Shown in pieces: positions 52,954 through 61,242 of a stretch of DNA of 64,000 bases. Source of the stretch: Curtobacterium sp. L6-1. GTDB lineage: Bacteria; Actinomycetota; Actinomycetes; Actinomycetales; Microbacteriaceae. A program made the position numbers and the translations under genes. The stretch lies in assembly GCF_018885305.1 (NCBI RefSeq), contig NZ_CP076544.1, positions 1,364,001-1,428,000 of the forward strand, in the 5' to 3' direction. Numbering within the stretch: the first letter of the stretch is position 1; each line of letters opens with the position of its first letter. The notes below the pieces were generated by a model, which saw only the letters and a program-made list of their open reading frames with translations, was not told where the DNA came from and did no database searches.

Positions 52954-53958
52954 TCAGTGCGCGGCCTGCGCGACGGTGGCGCGCGAGACCCGCTTGCGGA
53001 AGACCCAGTACGTCCACGCCTGGTAGGCGAGCACGAGCGGGATGAAGACCACCGCGACCCAGCTCATCACGGTCAGCGTGTAGCTGCCGGACGAGGCGTT
53101 GGCGACGGTCAGGCTGTTCGCCGGGTCGTTCGTGGCGGGCATGACGTCCGGGAACACCGCGGTGAACATCGCCAGGACGACCGCCGCGATCGTGATCGCC
53201 ATGAGGGTGAAGGCGCGGCCCTCGCGACCGCGGGCCGCGCACAGCACGGCGACGACGAGCGCGACGGCGGCGACCACGGAGAGCACGAGCGACGTCGGCG
53301 TGGAGCGGACCAGTGCCATCGCGCCGAGGAACACGGCACCGACGACGATCGTCAGGACCCCCGCCCGCTTCGCCAGCGCGATCGCCCGCTCACGCATCTC
53401 CCCCTCGGTCTTCAGTGCCACGAAGACGACCCCGTGCGTGAAGAACACCAGGAGGGTGGTCACGCCGGTGAGCAGTGCGAAGGGGTTGAGCAGGTCGAGG
53501 AGCGTGCCCGTGTAGTTGTGCCCGGCGTCCATCGGGATGCCCCGGACGACGTTGCCGAACGCGACGCCCCAGAGGAAGGACGGCACGGCGCTGCCGACCA
53601 CGATCATGAGGTCGAAGCGACGCCGCCAGGCCGGGTGCTTGCCCTGGTGGCGGTACTCGAACGACACCCCCCGGGCGATGAGCGCCGCGAGGATGAGCAG
53701 CAGCGCCAGGTAGAAGCCGGAGAACATCGTCGCGTACCACTCCGGGAAGGCCGCGAACAGGCAGGCGCCGGCGACGATGACCCAGGTCTCGTTGAGGTCC
53801 CAGACCGGGCCGATGGTGTTGATCAGGACGCGGCGGTCGGTGTCGTCCTTGCCGAGGAACGGCAGCGACATCCCGACCCCGAAGTCGAACCCGTCGAGCA
53901 CGAAGTACCCGACGAAGAACGCCCCGACGATCGCGAACCAGAGAACGGGCAGGTCCAT
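52954..53958 (-). CDS. cydB: Cytochrome bd ubiquinol oxidase subunit II
   Basis: A 334-residue membrane subunit of cytochrome bd. It starts LPVLWFAIVGAFFVGYFVLD with GFDFGVGMSLPFLGKDDTDR, the family's N-terminal signature, and has eight or nine spans. GPVWDLNETWVIVAGACLFA follows. It lies one base after cydA and 13 bases before cydD. Confidence 0.96.
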   Translation of the reverse strand: MDLPVLWFAIVGAFFVGYFVLDGFDFGVGMSLPFLGKDDTDRRVLINTIGPVWDLNETWVIVAGACLFAAFPEWYATMFSGFYLALLLILAALIARGVSFEYRHQGKHPAWRRRFDLMIVVGSAVPSFLWGVAFGNVVRGIPMDAGHNYTGTLLDLLNPFALLTGVTTLLVFFTHGVVFVALKTEGEMRERAIALAKRAGVLTIVVGAVFLGAMALVRSTPTSLVLSVVAAVALVVAVLCAARGREGRAFTLMAITIAAVVLAMFTAVFPDVMPATNDPANSLTVANASSGSYTLTVMSWVAVVFIPLVLAYQAWTYWVFRKRVSRATVAQAAH

Positions 53959-53959
53959 C

Positions 53960-55372
53960 TCAGTACACCGTCACTTCGTGCTCGACCTCGCCGGTCTCCG
54001 CGTCGACCTCGGCCGGGGCGGCCGGGCCCTCCTGGGCGACCTTCTTGATGAGTCGGAACTCGACCACCGCGAGGGATCCGTAGATGAGCGTGAACACGAC
54101 CAGCGAGATGAGCACCTCGAGCCCGGTCACGTTCGGGGACACGCCGTCGGCGGTCCTGAGCAGGCCGAAGACCAGCCAGGGCTGGCGGCCCATCTCGGTG
54201 AAGACCCAGCCGACGATCATCGCGGCCATCGGCAGCGGGACCGCCCAGATCGCGATGCGCCAGATCCAGCGCTGCTGGGGGAAGCGGCCCTTCCGGGTCA
54301 GCCAGAGCCCGGCGAGCGACACCATGACGGCTCCGACGCCGAGAGCGATCATCCAGCGGAAGGACCAGTAGGTCACCCAGATGATCGGCTTGTAGTCCCC
54401 CGGGCCGTACACCTGCGTGTACTGGGCCTGCAGGTCGTTGATGCCCTCGACCGTGCCGGAGAACGTGTGCGTGGAGAGGAAGGACAGCAGGTAGGGCACC
54501 CGGATCGAGAAGAGCTCGGTGACCCCGTCCGGCGTGCCGAGCGTGAAGATCGAGAACGATGCGTCCTTGCCGCTGGCGGTGTTGTACAGCGCCTCGGCCG
54601 CGGCCATCTTCATCGGCTGCGTGTCGACCATGGTCAGGCCGAGCTGGTCACCCGTGAGGACCGTGAGCGCCCCGGCGGCGACCATCGTCCACAGGCCGAA
54701 CTTGAGCGCCGGCATCATCGTCTCGAGGTTCTGGTTCCGCGACAGGTGGTACGCGGCGACCGAGATGATCACGCCGGCGGCGACCATGAAGCAGGCGAAG
54801 ATCGTGTGCGGGAAGGCGGCGAGGGCGACCTTGTTGCCGAGGACCGCCCAGATGTCGGTGAGCTCGGCGCGGCCCTTCGCCTCGTTGATGGCGTAGCCGA
54901 CCGGGTGCTGCATGAAGGCGTTCGCGGCGATGATGAAGTACGCCGACATGATCGTGCCCGCGCTGACGCACCAGATGGTCGCCAGGTGGACCTTCTTCGG
55001 CAGCCGGTCCCAGCCGAAGATCCAGAGGCCGATGAACGCCGCCTCGAAGAAGAACGCCAGGATGCCCTCGAGCGCGAGCGGTGCGCCGAAGACGTCCCCG
55101 ACGAAGCGCGAGTAGTCCGACCAGTTCATGCCGAACTGGAACTCCTGCACGATGCCCGTGACGACGCCCATCGCGAAGTTGATGAGGAAGATCCGGCCGA
55201 AGAACCGGGTGAGCTGCAGGTAGTGCGCGCGACCGGTGCGGACCCACGCCGTCTGGAACACCGCGACGACGACTGCCATGCCGATCGTCAACGGGACGAA
55301 GAGGAAGTGGTAGATCGTCGTCAGACCGAACTGCCACCGCGACAGGAGGAGCGGATCGAGGAGGTCGTTCAT
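53960..55372 (-). CDS. cydA: Cytochrome bd ubiquinol oxidase subunit I
   Basis: A 470-residue heme-bearing subunit of the high-affinity terminal oxidase. Seen are SRWQFGLTTIYHFLFVPLTI with the heme-ligand histidine, MGVVTGIVQEFQFGMNWSDY, and the conserved GRQPWLVFGLLRTADGVSP. The quinol-binding loop is of the short (S) type, judged by length. It is first of cydABDC, an operon usually induced by low oxygen. The 300-base upstream region carries several TGCACG palindromes. Confidence 0.97.
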   Translation of the reverse strand: MNDLLDPLLLSRWQFGLTTIYHFLFVPLTIGMAVVVAVFQTAWVRTGRAHYLQLTRFFGRIFLINFAMGVVTGIVQEFQFGMNWSDYSRFVGDVFGAPLALEGILAFFFEAAFIGLWIFGWDRLPKKVHLATIWCVSAGTIMSAYFIIAANAFMQHPVGYAINEAKGRAELTDIWAVLGNKVALAAFPHTIFACFMVAAGVIISVAAYHLSRNQNLETMMPALKFGLWTMVAAGALTVLTGDQLGLTMVDTQPMKMAAAEALYNTASGKDASFSIFTLGTPDGVTELFSIRVPYLLSFLSTHTFSGTVEGINDLQAQYTQVYGPGDYKPIIWVTYWSFRWMIALGVGAVMVSLAGLWLTRKGRFPQQRWIWRIAIWAVPLPMAAMIVGWVFTEMGRQPWLVFGLLRTADGVSPNVTGLEVLISLVVFTLIYGSLAVVEFRLIKKVAQEGPAAPAEVDAETGEVEHEVTVY

Positions 55373-55597
55373 GCGGCCGGGCCCATCGGGATCGCCGCGC
55401 GCTGTTCGTGCACGTTGAGATGCTTCCTGTGGAAGGGGTTCTGCTCGTTGCCGTCACGTCGTCGGGACCCTTCGACGGTACTGCTCGTCACACCGCTTCG
55501 ACAAGTTGTAGAGGCCGCCTCTGCACGAACGTGCACACGCTCTGCACGGCACAACCGTGCGGAACATCTGTCACCCTGCATCACCCCGCAGACGACT
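55373..55597 (-). promoter_or_regulatory. cyd promoter region with repeated TGCACG palindromes
   Basis: Three sites share a TGCACG/CGTGCA theme: CGTGCACG near 55410, the 14-base palindrome TGCACGAACGTGCA at 55522-55535, and GCACGG-N5-CCGTGC at 55544-55560. A further palindrome, GAGGCCGCCTC, is at 55511-55521. No Rex or FNR consensus was recognised. They are candidate binding sites for a regulator of the bd oxidase. No gene is supported in this gap. Confidence 0.4.
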
Positions 55598-55628
55598 ACA
55601 GGCGCCGGGCTCGATGCCCGACGCCTGT
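55598..55628 (-). terminator. Terminator of the osmoprotectant operon
   Basis: Arms 55598-55610 (ACAGGCGCCGGGC) and 55616-55628 (GCCCGACGCCTGT), one mismatch, 5-base loop. It lies after the binding-protein stop at 55676. Confidence 0.7.
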
Positions 55629-55675
55629 CGTCCTGAGTCCCGCGTCAGCACGCGGAACCGGGGGTGGGAAGCGAC

Positions 55676-56599
55676 CTACAGGAGGCCCTTGTCCTTGAGG
55701 AACTCCTCGGCGATATCCGAGGACTTCTCCTTGTCGACCGTGCTCTTCGAGTTGAGGTCGATGAGCGCCTCGGTCGTCAGGACCTTGCTCACCTTGTCGA
55801 TGTCCGCCGCGGCCTTCTCGTCCACCTTGTCGGAGACGATCGGCGTGACGTTCTGCGGCAGGATCAGGTTCTCCGGGTCCTTCAGCGTGACGAAGCCGTT
55901 GGCCTTGATGCTCGGGTCGGCGGTGTAGATGTCGGCGAGCTGCACCGTGCCGTCCTTGAGCGCCTTGACCGTGAGCGCTCCGCCGGAGTCCTCGATGGCC
56001 TTCGACTGCACGTCGACGCCGTAAACCGACTTCAGGCCCTTCGGACCGTACGGACGGGTCTGGTTCTCGGAGTTCGCCCCGACGGTGAGCTGCTCCTTGA
56101 CGTTCTTCAGGTCGGCCAGGCTCGTCACGTCGTTCTTCTCGGAGAACTCCTTCGTGACGGTGTAGCTGTCCTGGTCGGTGGCCTCGGCGGCGTCGAGCGC
56201 GCGGACGCCCTTCGGCAGGGCGCTCTCGAGCTCCTTCGCGATGTCGGCCTCGGTCTTCGCGGTCGAGTCCTTGTCGTAGTACTGCAGCAGGTTGCCGCCG
56301 TACTCGGGCATGACGTCGATCGCGCCCTTCTGCAGCTGCGGGAGGTAGACCTCGCGCTGGCCGATCTGGTAGTTGCGCTTGACGGTGAAGCCGTCCTTCT
56401 CGAGGACCTGCGCGTAGAGCTCGGCGATGATCTCGTTCGAGTAGTACGCCTGCGAGCCGACGACGATGGTCTTCGAGTCGGAGGACGAGCTGGAGCCGCT
56501 GTCGAGCGGGCTGCTGGACGAGCAGCCGGCGAGTGCGGCTGCGACGCCCAGGGCGACCGCGGCGGCGATGCCGGCGCGGAGCTTGGGTGCTGTGGTCAC
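55676..56599 (-). CDS. Osmoprotectant (glycine betaine/choline) ABC transporter binding lipoprotein
   Basis: A 307-residue OpuAC/OsmF-type binding protein. Lipoprotein signal: RAGIAAAVALGVAAALAGC, then a Ser-rich linker. The binding domain includes TIVVGSQAYYSNEIIAELYA and GAIDVMPEYGGNLLQYY, typical of the quaternary-amine group, and PQNVTPIVSDKVDEKAAADI near the end. Start ATG 56597-56599 overlaps the permease stop. It is the last gene of a four-gene operon. Confidence 0.93.
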   Translation of the reverse strand: MTTAPKLRAGIAAAVALGVAAALAGCSSSSPLDSGSSSSSDSKTIVVGSQAYYSNEIIAELYAQVLEKDGFTVKRNYQIGQREVYLPQLQKGAIDVMPEYGGNLLQYYDKDSTAKTEADIAKELESALPKGVRALDAAEATDQDSYTVTKEFSEKNDVTSLADLKNVKEQLTVGANSENQTRPYGPKGLKSVYGVDVQSKAIEDSGGALTVKALKDGTVQLADIYTADPSIKANGFVTLKDPENLILPQNVTPIVSDKVDEKAAADIDKVSKVLTTEALIDLNSKSTVDKEKSSDIAEEFLKDKGLL

Positions 56600-57324
56600 G
56601 AGGGGTTTCCTTCCGGGATGGGGGTGCGGGGCCGCTCACGCGATCCCGAGCGTCGTCGTGCCGGACGGTCGGCGACGCCCGCGGGCACCACCGCCCGCTG
56701 GAGCACGGCGAGGACGATCTCGAACGCGATCGCGAGGGCGATCACGAGGACGGAGGCGCCGAGCATCATGGCGTAGTCCTGGGTCTTGAGCCCGAGGAAC
56801 ACGTAGCCACCGAGGCCACCGGCTCCGACGTACGCGGCGAGGGTGGCGGTGGCGACGACCTGCAGGACGGCGGCGCGGACACCGCCGACGAGCAGCGGGA
56901 GGCCGAGCGGGATCTCGACCCTGGTCAGGATCTGCCACTCGGTCATGCCCTGTGCCCGGGCGGCGTCGACCGTCACGGGCTCGACGGACTCGATGCCCGC
57001 GTAGGCCCCGGCGAGCACGGACGGCACGGCGAGGATGACGAGCGCGAGCAGCGGCGCCTGCAGGTTCACGCCGAGCATGAGGCCGAACAGCGTCAGCACG
57101 CCGAGGGTCGGCAGTGCGCGGATCCCGCCGGACAGCGCGATCGCGACACCGCGGGCCTTGCCGGTGTGACCGATGAGGTACCCGATCGGGACCGCGACCA
57201 CCGAGGCGATGGCGACGGCGAGCAACGAGATCCAGACGTGCTCCCAGAGGCGGACCGGGATACCGTTCGGGCCGGTGTGGTTGGCGGGGTCGAGGACCCA
57301 CGCGAAGGCCTGTCCGATGATCAC
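56596..57324 (-). CDS. Osmoprotectant ABC transporter permease (second)
   Basis: A 242-residue permease, start GTG 57322-57324 overlapping the other permease's stop. Spans begin at WISLLAVAIASVVAVPIGYL. The ATPase-contact loop is SVEPVTVDAARAQGMTEWQI. GGVRAAVLQVVATATLAAYV-type sequence near residue 175 is characteristic of OpuCB/OpuCD proteins. The C-terminus is a polar tail rich in Arg and Pro. Confidence 0.92.
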   Translation of the reverse strand: MIIGQAFAWVLDPANHTGPNGIPVRLWEHVWISLLAVAIASVVAVPIGYLIGHTGKARGVAIALSGGIRALPTLGVLTLFGLMLGVNLQAPLLALVILAVPSVLAGAYAGIESVEPVTVDAARAQGMTEWQILTRVEIPLGLPLLVGGVRAAVLQVVATATLAAYVGAGGLGGYVFLGLKTQDYAMMLGASVLVIALAIAFEIVLAVLQRAVVPAGVADRPARRRSGSRERPRTPIPEGNPS

Positions 57325-58037
57325 GACGTGGCCTCCGCTGCCTGCAGGACGCGCCGGGCGGCGCGCCTCGACGGTGCCGACCGCCGCGTCCACGGCATCA
57401 CGAGCCGACCGAGCAGCACGAGGAGCCCGTCGATCGCGAACGCCAGGACCAGGACCATGACGATGCCCGCGACGATCTCCTCCGGGATGGTGCGCCCGAT
57501 GCCGTCGGTGAAGAGCGACCCGAGGCTCCGGATGCCGAGCACCGCGCCGACCGTGGTGAGCGAGATGGTCGACACGGACACGACCCGGAGCCCGGCGAGC
57601 AGGACCGGACCGGCCAGCGGCAGGTCGACGCGGAAGAACCGCTGGGCGCCCGAGTAGCCCATCGCGGTGGCCGCCGAGGTGGTGGCTGCGTCGACCGAGC
57701 CGAGGCCGTCGACGGTGGACCGCACCATGAGCGCGAGCCCGTAGAGCGTCAGGCCGATGACGACGTTGACGGGGTCCTGCAGCCCGGTGCCGATGAGCCC
57801 GGGCAGGGCGATGAAGAGCGGCAGGGACGGGATGGCGTAGAGCAGCCCGGCGACCGTCACGACGCCGCCGCCGACACCGGTGCTGAAGCGGCCGGCACCG
57901 GGACGCCGGAGTCGGACGACGAGCCAGCCGATCGGGATCGAGAGCAGGAAACTGATGATGATCGGCGGGATCGCGACCGCGAGGTGCGCCACCGTGTCGT
58001 CCCCGATCGTGTCGAGGTTCGACAGCACCCACTTCAC
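57321..58037 (-). CDS. Osmoprotectant ABC transporter permease (first)
   Basis: A 238-residue permease, start GTG 58035-58037 overlapping the ATPase stop. It has HLAVAIPPIIISFLLSIPIG as first span, LLYAIPSLPLFIALPGLIGT, and the contact loop GSVDAATTSAATAMGYSGAQ. It forms the membrane channel with the second permease. Confidence 0.92.
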   Translation of the reverse strand: MKWVLSNLDTIGDDTVAHLAVAIPPIIISFLLSIPIGWLVVRLRRPGAGRFSTGVGGGVVTVAGLLYAIPSLPLFIALPGLIGTGLQDPVNVVIGLTLYGLALMVRSTVDGLGSVDAATTSAATAMGYSGAQRFFRVDLPLAGPVLLAGLRVVSVSTISLTTVGAVLGIRSLGSLFTDGIGRTIPEEIVAGIVMVLVLAFAIDGLLVLLGRLVMPWTRRSAPSRRAARRVLQAAEATS

Positions 58038-58942
58038 CGGGTGCTCCCACCCTGCGCCGCAGCACCCGGGGCGCCCGTGGGCGTCCCGGCCTCGGAGCGG
58101 ACAGCGGCAGCAGCGTCGACGACGCCCACGGGACCGGTCAGGACGCCGGCGGCGCGGCCGTCCCCGTCCACGACGATGGGTCCGGTCGGGGTCTGCTCGA
58201 CCCGCAGTGCCCGGCGACCACGCCCGGCGCCGATGAAGTTCGCGACGAAGTCGTCGGCGGGCTCGGAGAGGATCTCGGCGGGCGTGCCGAGCTGGGCGAT
58301 CTCGCCGCCCTTCTTGAGGATGACGACCTGGTCGCCGAGCTTGAACGCCTCGTCGATGTCGTGCGTGACGAACACGACCGTCTTGCCGAGCTCGCGCTGC
58401 AGCCGGATCAGCTCGTCCTGCAGGTCGTTGCGGACCAGCGGGTCGACGGCGCCGAACGGCTCGTCCATGAGCAGGACGTTCGGGTCGACGGCGAGGCCGC
58501 GCGCGACACCGACACGCTGCTGCTGCCCACCGGACAGCTGCGACGGGTAGCGGTCGGCCAGGGACCGGTCGAGCCCGACGGTGTCCATCAGGGCGAGCGC
58601 ACGCTTCCGCGCCTCGGCCTTGGGCACGCCGGTCAGGAGCGGCACGGTCGCGATGTTGTCGGCGACCTTGCGGTGCGGCAGCAACCCGGCGTTCTGCATC
58701 ACGTAGCCGATCCGGCGACGGAGCTGCACGGGGTCGACGCCGGCGATGTCCTCGCCGTCGATCTGGACGGACCCGGCGGTGGGGTCGATCATCCGGTTGA
58801 TCATCCGCAGCAGGGTGGTCTTGCCGCATCCGCTCGAACCGACGAACACCGTCGTGGTCCGCGAAGGGATCACGAGGTCGAACGACTCGACGGCGGTCGT
58901 GCCGTCCGGATAGGTCTTGCGCACCGAGCGGAACTCGATCAT
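58034..58942 (-). CDS. Osmoprotectant ABC transporter ATP-binding protein
   Basis: A 302-residue OpuCA/OsmV-type ATPase. Motifs: GSSGCGKTT near residue 38, LSGGQQQRVGVARGL, VLLMDEPFGAVDPLVR, H-loop VFVTHDIDEAF. The C-terminal part after residue 230 is short and Ala/Gly-rich; it has room for at most a degenerate regulatory domain rather than the CBS pair of OpuCA. Start ATG 58940-58942, preceded by AGAAGG; a frame reaching 59068 is less likely. First gene of the operon, with a TACTGT box near 58980. Confidence 0.92.
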   Translation of the reverse strand: MIEFRSVRKTYPDGTTAVESFDLVIPSRTTTVFVGSSGCGKTTLLRMINRMIDPTAGSVQIDGEDIAGVDPVQLRRRIGYVMQNAGLLPHRKVADNIATVPLLTGVPKAEARKRALALMDTVGLDRSLADRYPSQLSGGQQQRVGVARGLAVDPNVLLMDEPFGAVDPLVRNDLQDELIRLQRELGKTVVFVTHDIDEAFKLGDQVVILKKGGEIAQLGTPAEILSEPADDFVANFIGAGRGRRALRVEQTPTGPIVVDGDGRAAGVLTGPVGVVDAAAAVRSEAGTPTGAPGAAAQGGSTR

Positions 58943-59082
58943 GGGTGCCCTTCTTGTGGAGGTAGCCCGACTCCGGACGACAGTACCGGTCCTGGGCCCT
59001 AGCGGTTCCATCGTGTCGGCGCATGTCGCCTTGCGGACATCGGGGCCGTTCCCGCGCACGGTGGACACGTGCGGGACGACGA

Positions 59083-59114
59083 ACGCCCGCCCCTCCGTTC
59101 GGAGGAGCGGGCGT
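59083..59114 (-). terminator. Terminator after the TetR gene
   Basis: Arms 59083-59096 (ACGCCCGCCCCTCC) and 59101-59114 (GGAGGAGCGGGCGT), one mismatch, 4-base loop. Confidence 0.7.
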
Positions 59115-59134
59115 GTCGGATGGGTGCGGCGGGT

Positions 59135-59152
59135 GGTCCCGCCGGCGGGACC
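59135..59152 (-). terminator. Second hairpin directly after the TetR stop
   Basis: Perfect 18-base palindrome, GGTCCCGCC followed by GGCGGGACC, starting three bases after the TetR stop codon. It stands upstream of the 59083-59114 terminator and may be a 3' stabilising stem. Confidence 0.4.
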
Positions 59153-59154
59153 GG

Positions 59155-59805
59155 TCAGGAGGCCCGGATCACCGACTCCAGGTACGGCCGGCTCATCGCG
59201 CGGTACGCCTCGATGAGCGCCTCGTCCGGGTGCTCGCGGTCGACGTGGGCGCGCGCGAGGACGGCGTGTGCCGATTCGGCGAGCACGACCCAGGCCCGGC
59301 TGAGGGCCTCGGTCTGCGGGATGCCGAAGCGCTCGTGCATGACGGTGCCGACGGCCCCGCCGAGCGCGGCGAGTCGGTCGGCGTCCTCGTCACCGGCGGC
59401 GGCGACGTCGATGTCCGCGAACCGGATGGCCCGGAAGCCGGGCTCCGTGCGGTACATCTCGGCGGTCATCTCGACCAGGGCGTCACAGCCCTCCTGCCAG
59501 GTGGTGGCGCCGGAGGCGTCGATCGCCTCGAGGAAGCGGGAGGCCAGGCGCTGGGTGCAGCGGATCGCCAGGGCCTCGACGACGGCGATGCGGTCCGGGA
59601 AGTACCGGTAGACCGTGCCGATCGACGCACCGGCTCGCTCCGCGACCATGGCCGTCGTGAGCCGCTCGAAGCCGATCTCGTCGATGACCGCGGCGGCGGC
59701 GTCGAGCAGACCCGCGAGGCGCGCCGAGCTGCGGGCCTGGACCGGCTCGTTCCTGAGCAGTGGTGATCCCCCCGGCAGTGCGTTCGAAACCTCGGTGACG
59801 AGCAC
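59155..59805 (-). CDS. TetR-family transcriptional regulator
   Basis: A 216-residue repressor-type regulator. The helix-turn-helix is LTTAMVAERAGASIGTVYRY (residues about 48-67), preceded by a helix with LAGLLDAAAAVIDEIGFERL. The C-terminal ligand domain is helical. The start is GTG 59803-59805 with AAGGAG five bases upstream; the longer open frame to 60003 runs into the App1 gene. It lies ahead of the osmoprotectant operon in the same direction and divergent from the App1 gene, and could regulate either. Confidence 0.9.
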   Translation of the reverse strand: MLVTEVSNALPGGSPLLRNEPVQARSSARLAGLLDAAAAVIDEIGFERLTTAMVAERAGASIGTVYRYFPDRIAVVEALAIRCTQRLASRFLEAIDASGATTWQEGCDALVEMTAEMYRTEPGFRAIRFADIDVAAAGDEDADRLAALGGAVGTVMHERFGIPQTEALSRAWVVLAESAHAVLARAHVDREHPDEALIEAYRAMSRPYLESVIRAS

Positions 59806-59945
59806 GTCTTCTCCTTCTCGCGGTGACCGCGGGCTGATGACTGAGACCGCAACTCTCCCAGAGACCGCCTTGGTCTTGGCTGCGATTCCCGGGGTGTCGG
59901 GCGGCGACCCGGGTTCTGGACACCCCCGCGTGGGATGATGACCGG
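59806..59945. promoter_or_regulatory. TetR/App1 divergent promoter region
   Basis: The 140-base region has an inverted repeat AGACC-N5-GGTCT at 59862-59876 and a direct repeat GAGACCGC (59843-59850 and 59861-59868), period 18. Both are possible TetR sites. A GATGAT box lies six bases before the App1 ATG. Confidence 0.35.
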
Positions 59946-61103
59946 ATGCCCGAGACGACGCCTCCGGACCCTGCCGCGCCCCGGGAGACAACACCCGCAC
60001 CACAGCGCGACGCCCGGTCCGTCGAACGCGAGCACGACCGCCGTGAGCAGGCTCCGTGGGGCATCCAGCAGTGGGAGACCGCGATCCCCGAGCCGATCCT
60101 GCACCGGGCGGCCCGCATCGAGGACTCCGTGCAGGAGTTCCGCGAGCAGCGTGCCCGTCGCCGCGGCCAGGTGCCCACCGTGATCCCCTACACAGGCTAC
60201 GGCGCGCCGGGCTGGGTCCGGGTGCTCTGCCGGGTCCTGCTCACCCGCCGCGGCCTGGCCTCCGACGTCTCGTACTCCGGCGTCCGCGGGTGGCGCAGCT
60301 TCACGAGCGTGGCGGTCGACCACGCCGAGGTGACGATCACGGCCGGCGGCTCGACGCACACCGTCACGAGCGACCGCGGCGGCGTCGTGGACACCATCGT
60401 CCCGATCGACCTCGAGCCCGGGTGGCAGACGATCCGCCTGTCCGCCGGGGGCATGCGCGACGTCGACGCCGACGTCTTCGTGGTGCACCCGGACACCCGC
60501 TTCGGTCTGCTCTCCGACATCGACGACACCGTGATGGTGACGAGCCTCCCCCGCCCGATGCTGGCGGCGTGGAACTCCTTCGTGCTGACCGAGCACGCGC
60601 GGCGTCCGGTCCCCGGCATGTCGGTGCTGTACGAACGCGTCCTCGCGCAGCACCCGGGCGCGCCGACCGTGTACCTGTCGACCGGCGCGTGGAACGTCGC
60701 CCCGACCCTGCAGCGCTTCCTGACCCGGAACATGTACCCGTCCGGCACGCTCCTGCTCACCGACTGGGGCCCCACGCACGACCGGTTCTTCCGGAGCGGA
60801 CAGCAGCACAAGCAGGACAACCTGCGGCGCCTGGCCCGCGACTTCCCGGACATCCAGTGGCTCCTGGTCGGCGACGACGGCCAGCACGACGAGCAGCTGT
60901 ACGGCGAGTTCGTGCGGGAGCACCCGGACAACGTCGCCGCGGTGGCGATCCGGCAGCTGTCGACGAGCGAGGCCGTGCTCGCCGGCGGGCGGTCGCGCGC
61001 GCAGGAACGCACCCGTGACTCGACGAAGCCGTGGGTCTACGCCCCCGACGGTGCCGGTCTCTGGACCGAGCTCGGCCGGGTCGGGATCGCCGAGGTCGAC
61101 TGA
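59946..61103 (+). CDS. App1-family phosphatase (DUF2183)
   Basis: A 385-residue protein with the phosphatidate phosphatase APP1 catalytic domain. The HAD-type motif is GLLSDIDDTVMVTSLPRP near residue 190 (DxDxT). PTVYLSTGAWNVAPTLQRFL is motif II and LLVGDDGQHDEQLYGEF motif IV. The N-terminal region has a beta-rich segment (VDHAEVTITAGGSTHTV). Known relatives act on lipid phosphates in fungi; bacterial roles are unclear. There is no signal peptide. Confidence 0.9.
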   Translation: MPETTPPDPAAPRETTPAPQRDARSVEREHDRREQAPWGIQQWETAIPEPILHRAARIEDSVQEFREQRARRRGQVPTVIPYTGYGAPGWVRVLCRVLLTRRGLASDVSYSGVRGWRSFTSVAVDHAEVTITAGGSTHTVTSDRGGVVDTIVPIDLEPGWQTIRLSAGGMRDVDADVFVVHPDTRFGLLSDIDDTVMVTSLPRPMLAAWNSFVLTEHARRPVPGMSVLYERVLAQHPGAPTVYLSTGAWNVAPTLQRFLTRNMYPSGTLLLTDWGPTHDRFFRSGQQHKQDNLRRLARDFPDIQWLLVGDDGQHDEQLYGEFVREHPDNVAAVAIRQLSTSEAVLAGGRSRAQERTRDSTKPWVYAPDGAGLWTELGRVGIAEVD

Positions 61104-61113
61104 GGCGTCAGTT

Positions 61114-61155
61114 GTCGGCCGTCGGCCGTCGGCCGTCGGCCGTCGGCCGTCGGCG
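61114..61155. repeat. Heptamer microsatellite, six copies of GTCGGCC
   Basis: Six tandem GTCGGCC units (last one ends in G) begin ten bases after the App1 stop. The 139-base gap holds no other feature except TTCGAT, a possible -10 box six bases before the GH15 start. Confidence 0.9.
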
Positions 61156-61242
61156 AATCGCACCGCCCGAGGCACTGCCGGGTGTGATCTGAACGCACCC
61201 TCAGCGCAGGTGGACACGGGGTCCGGGTGGTTCGATCGGGCC

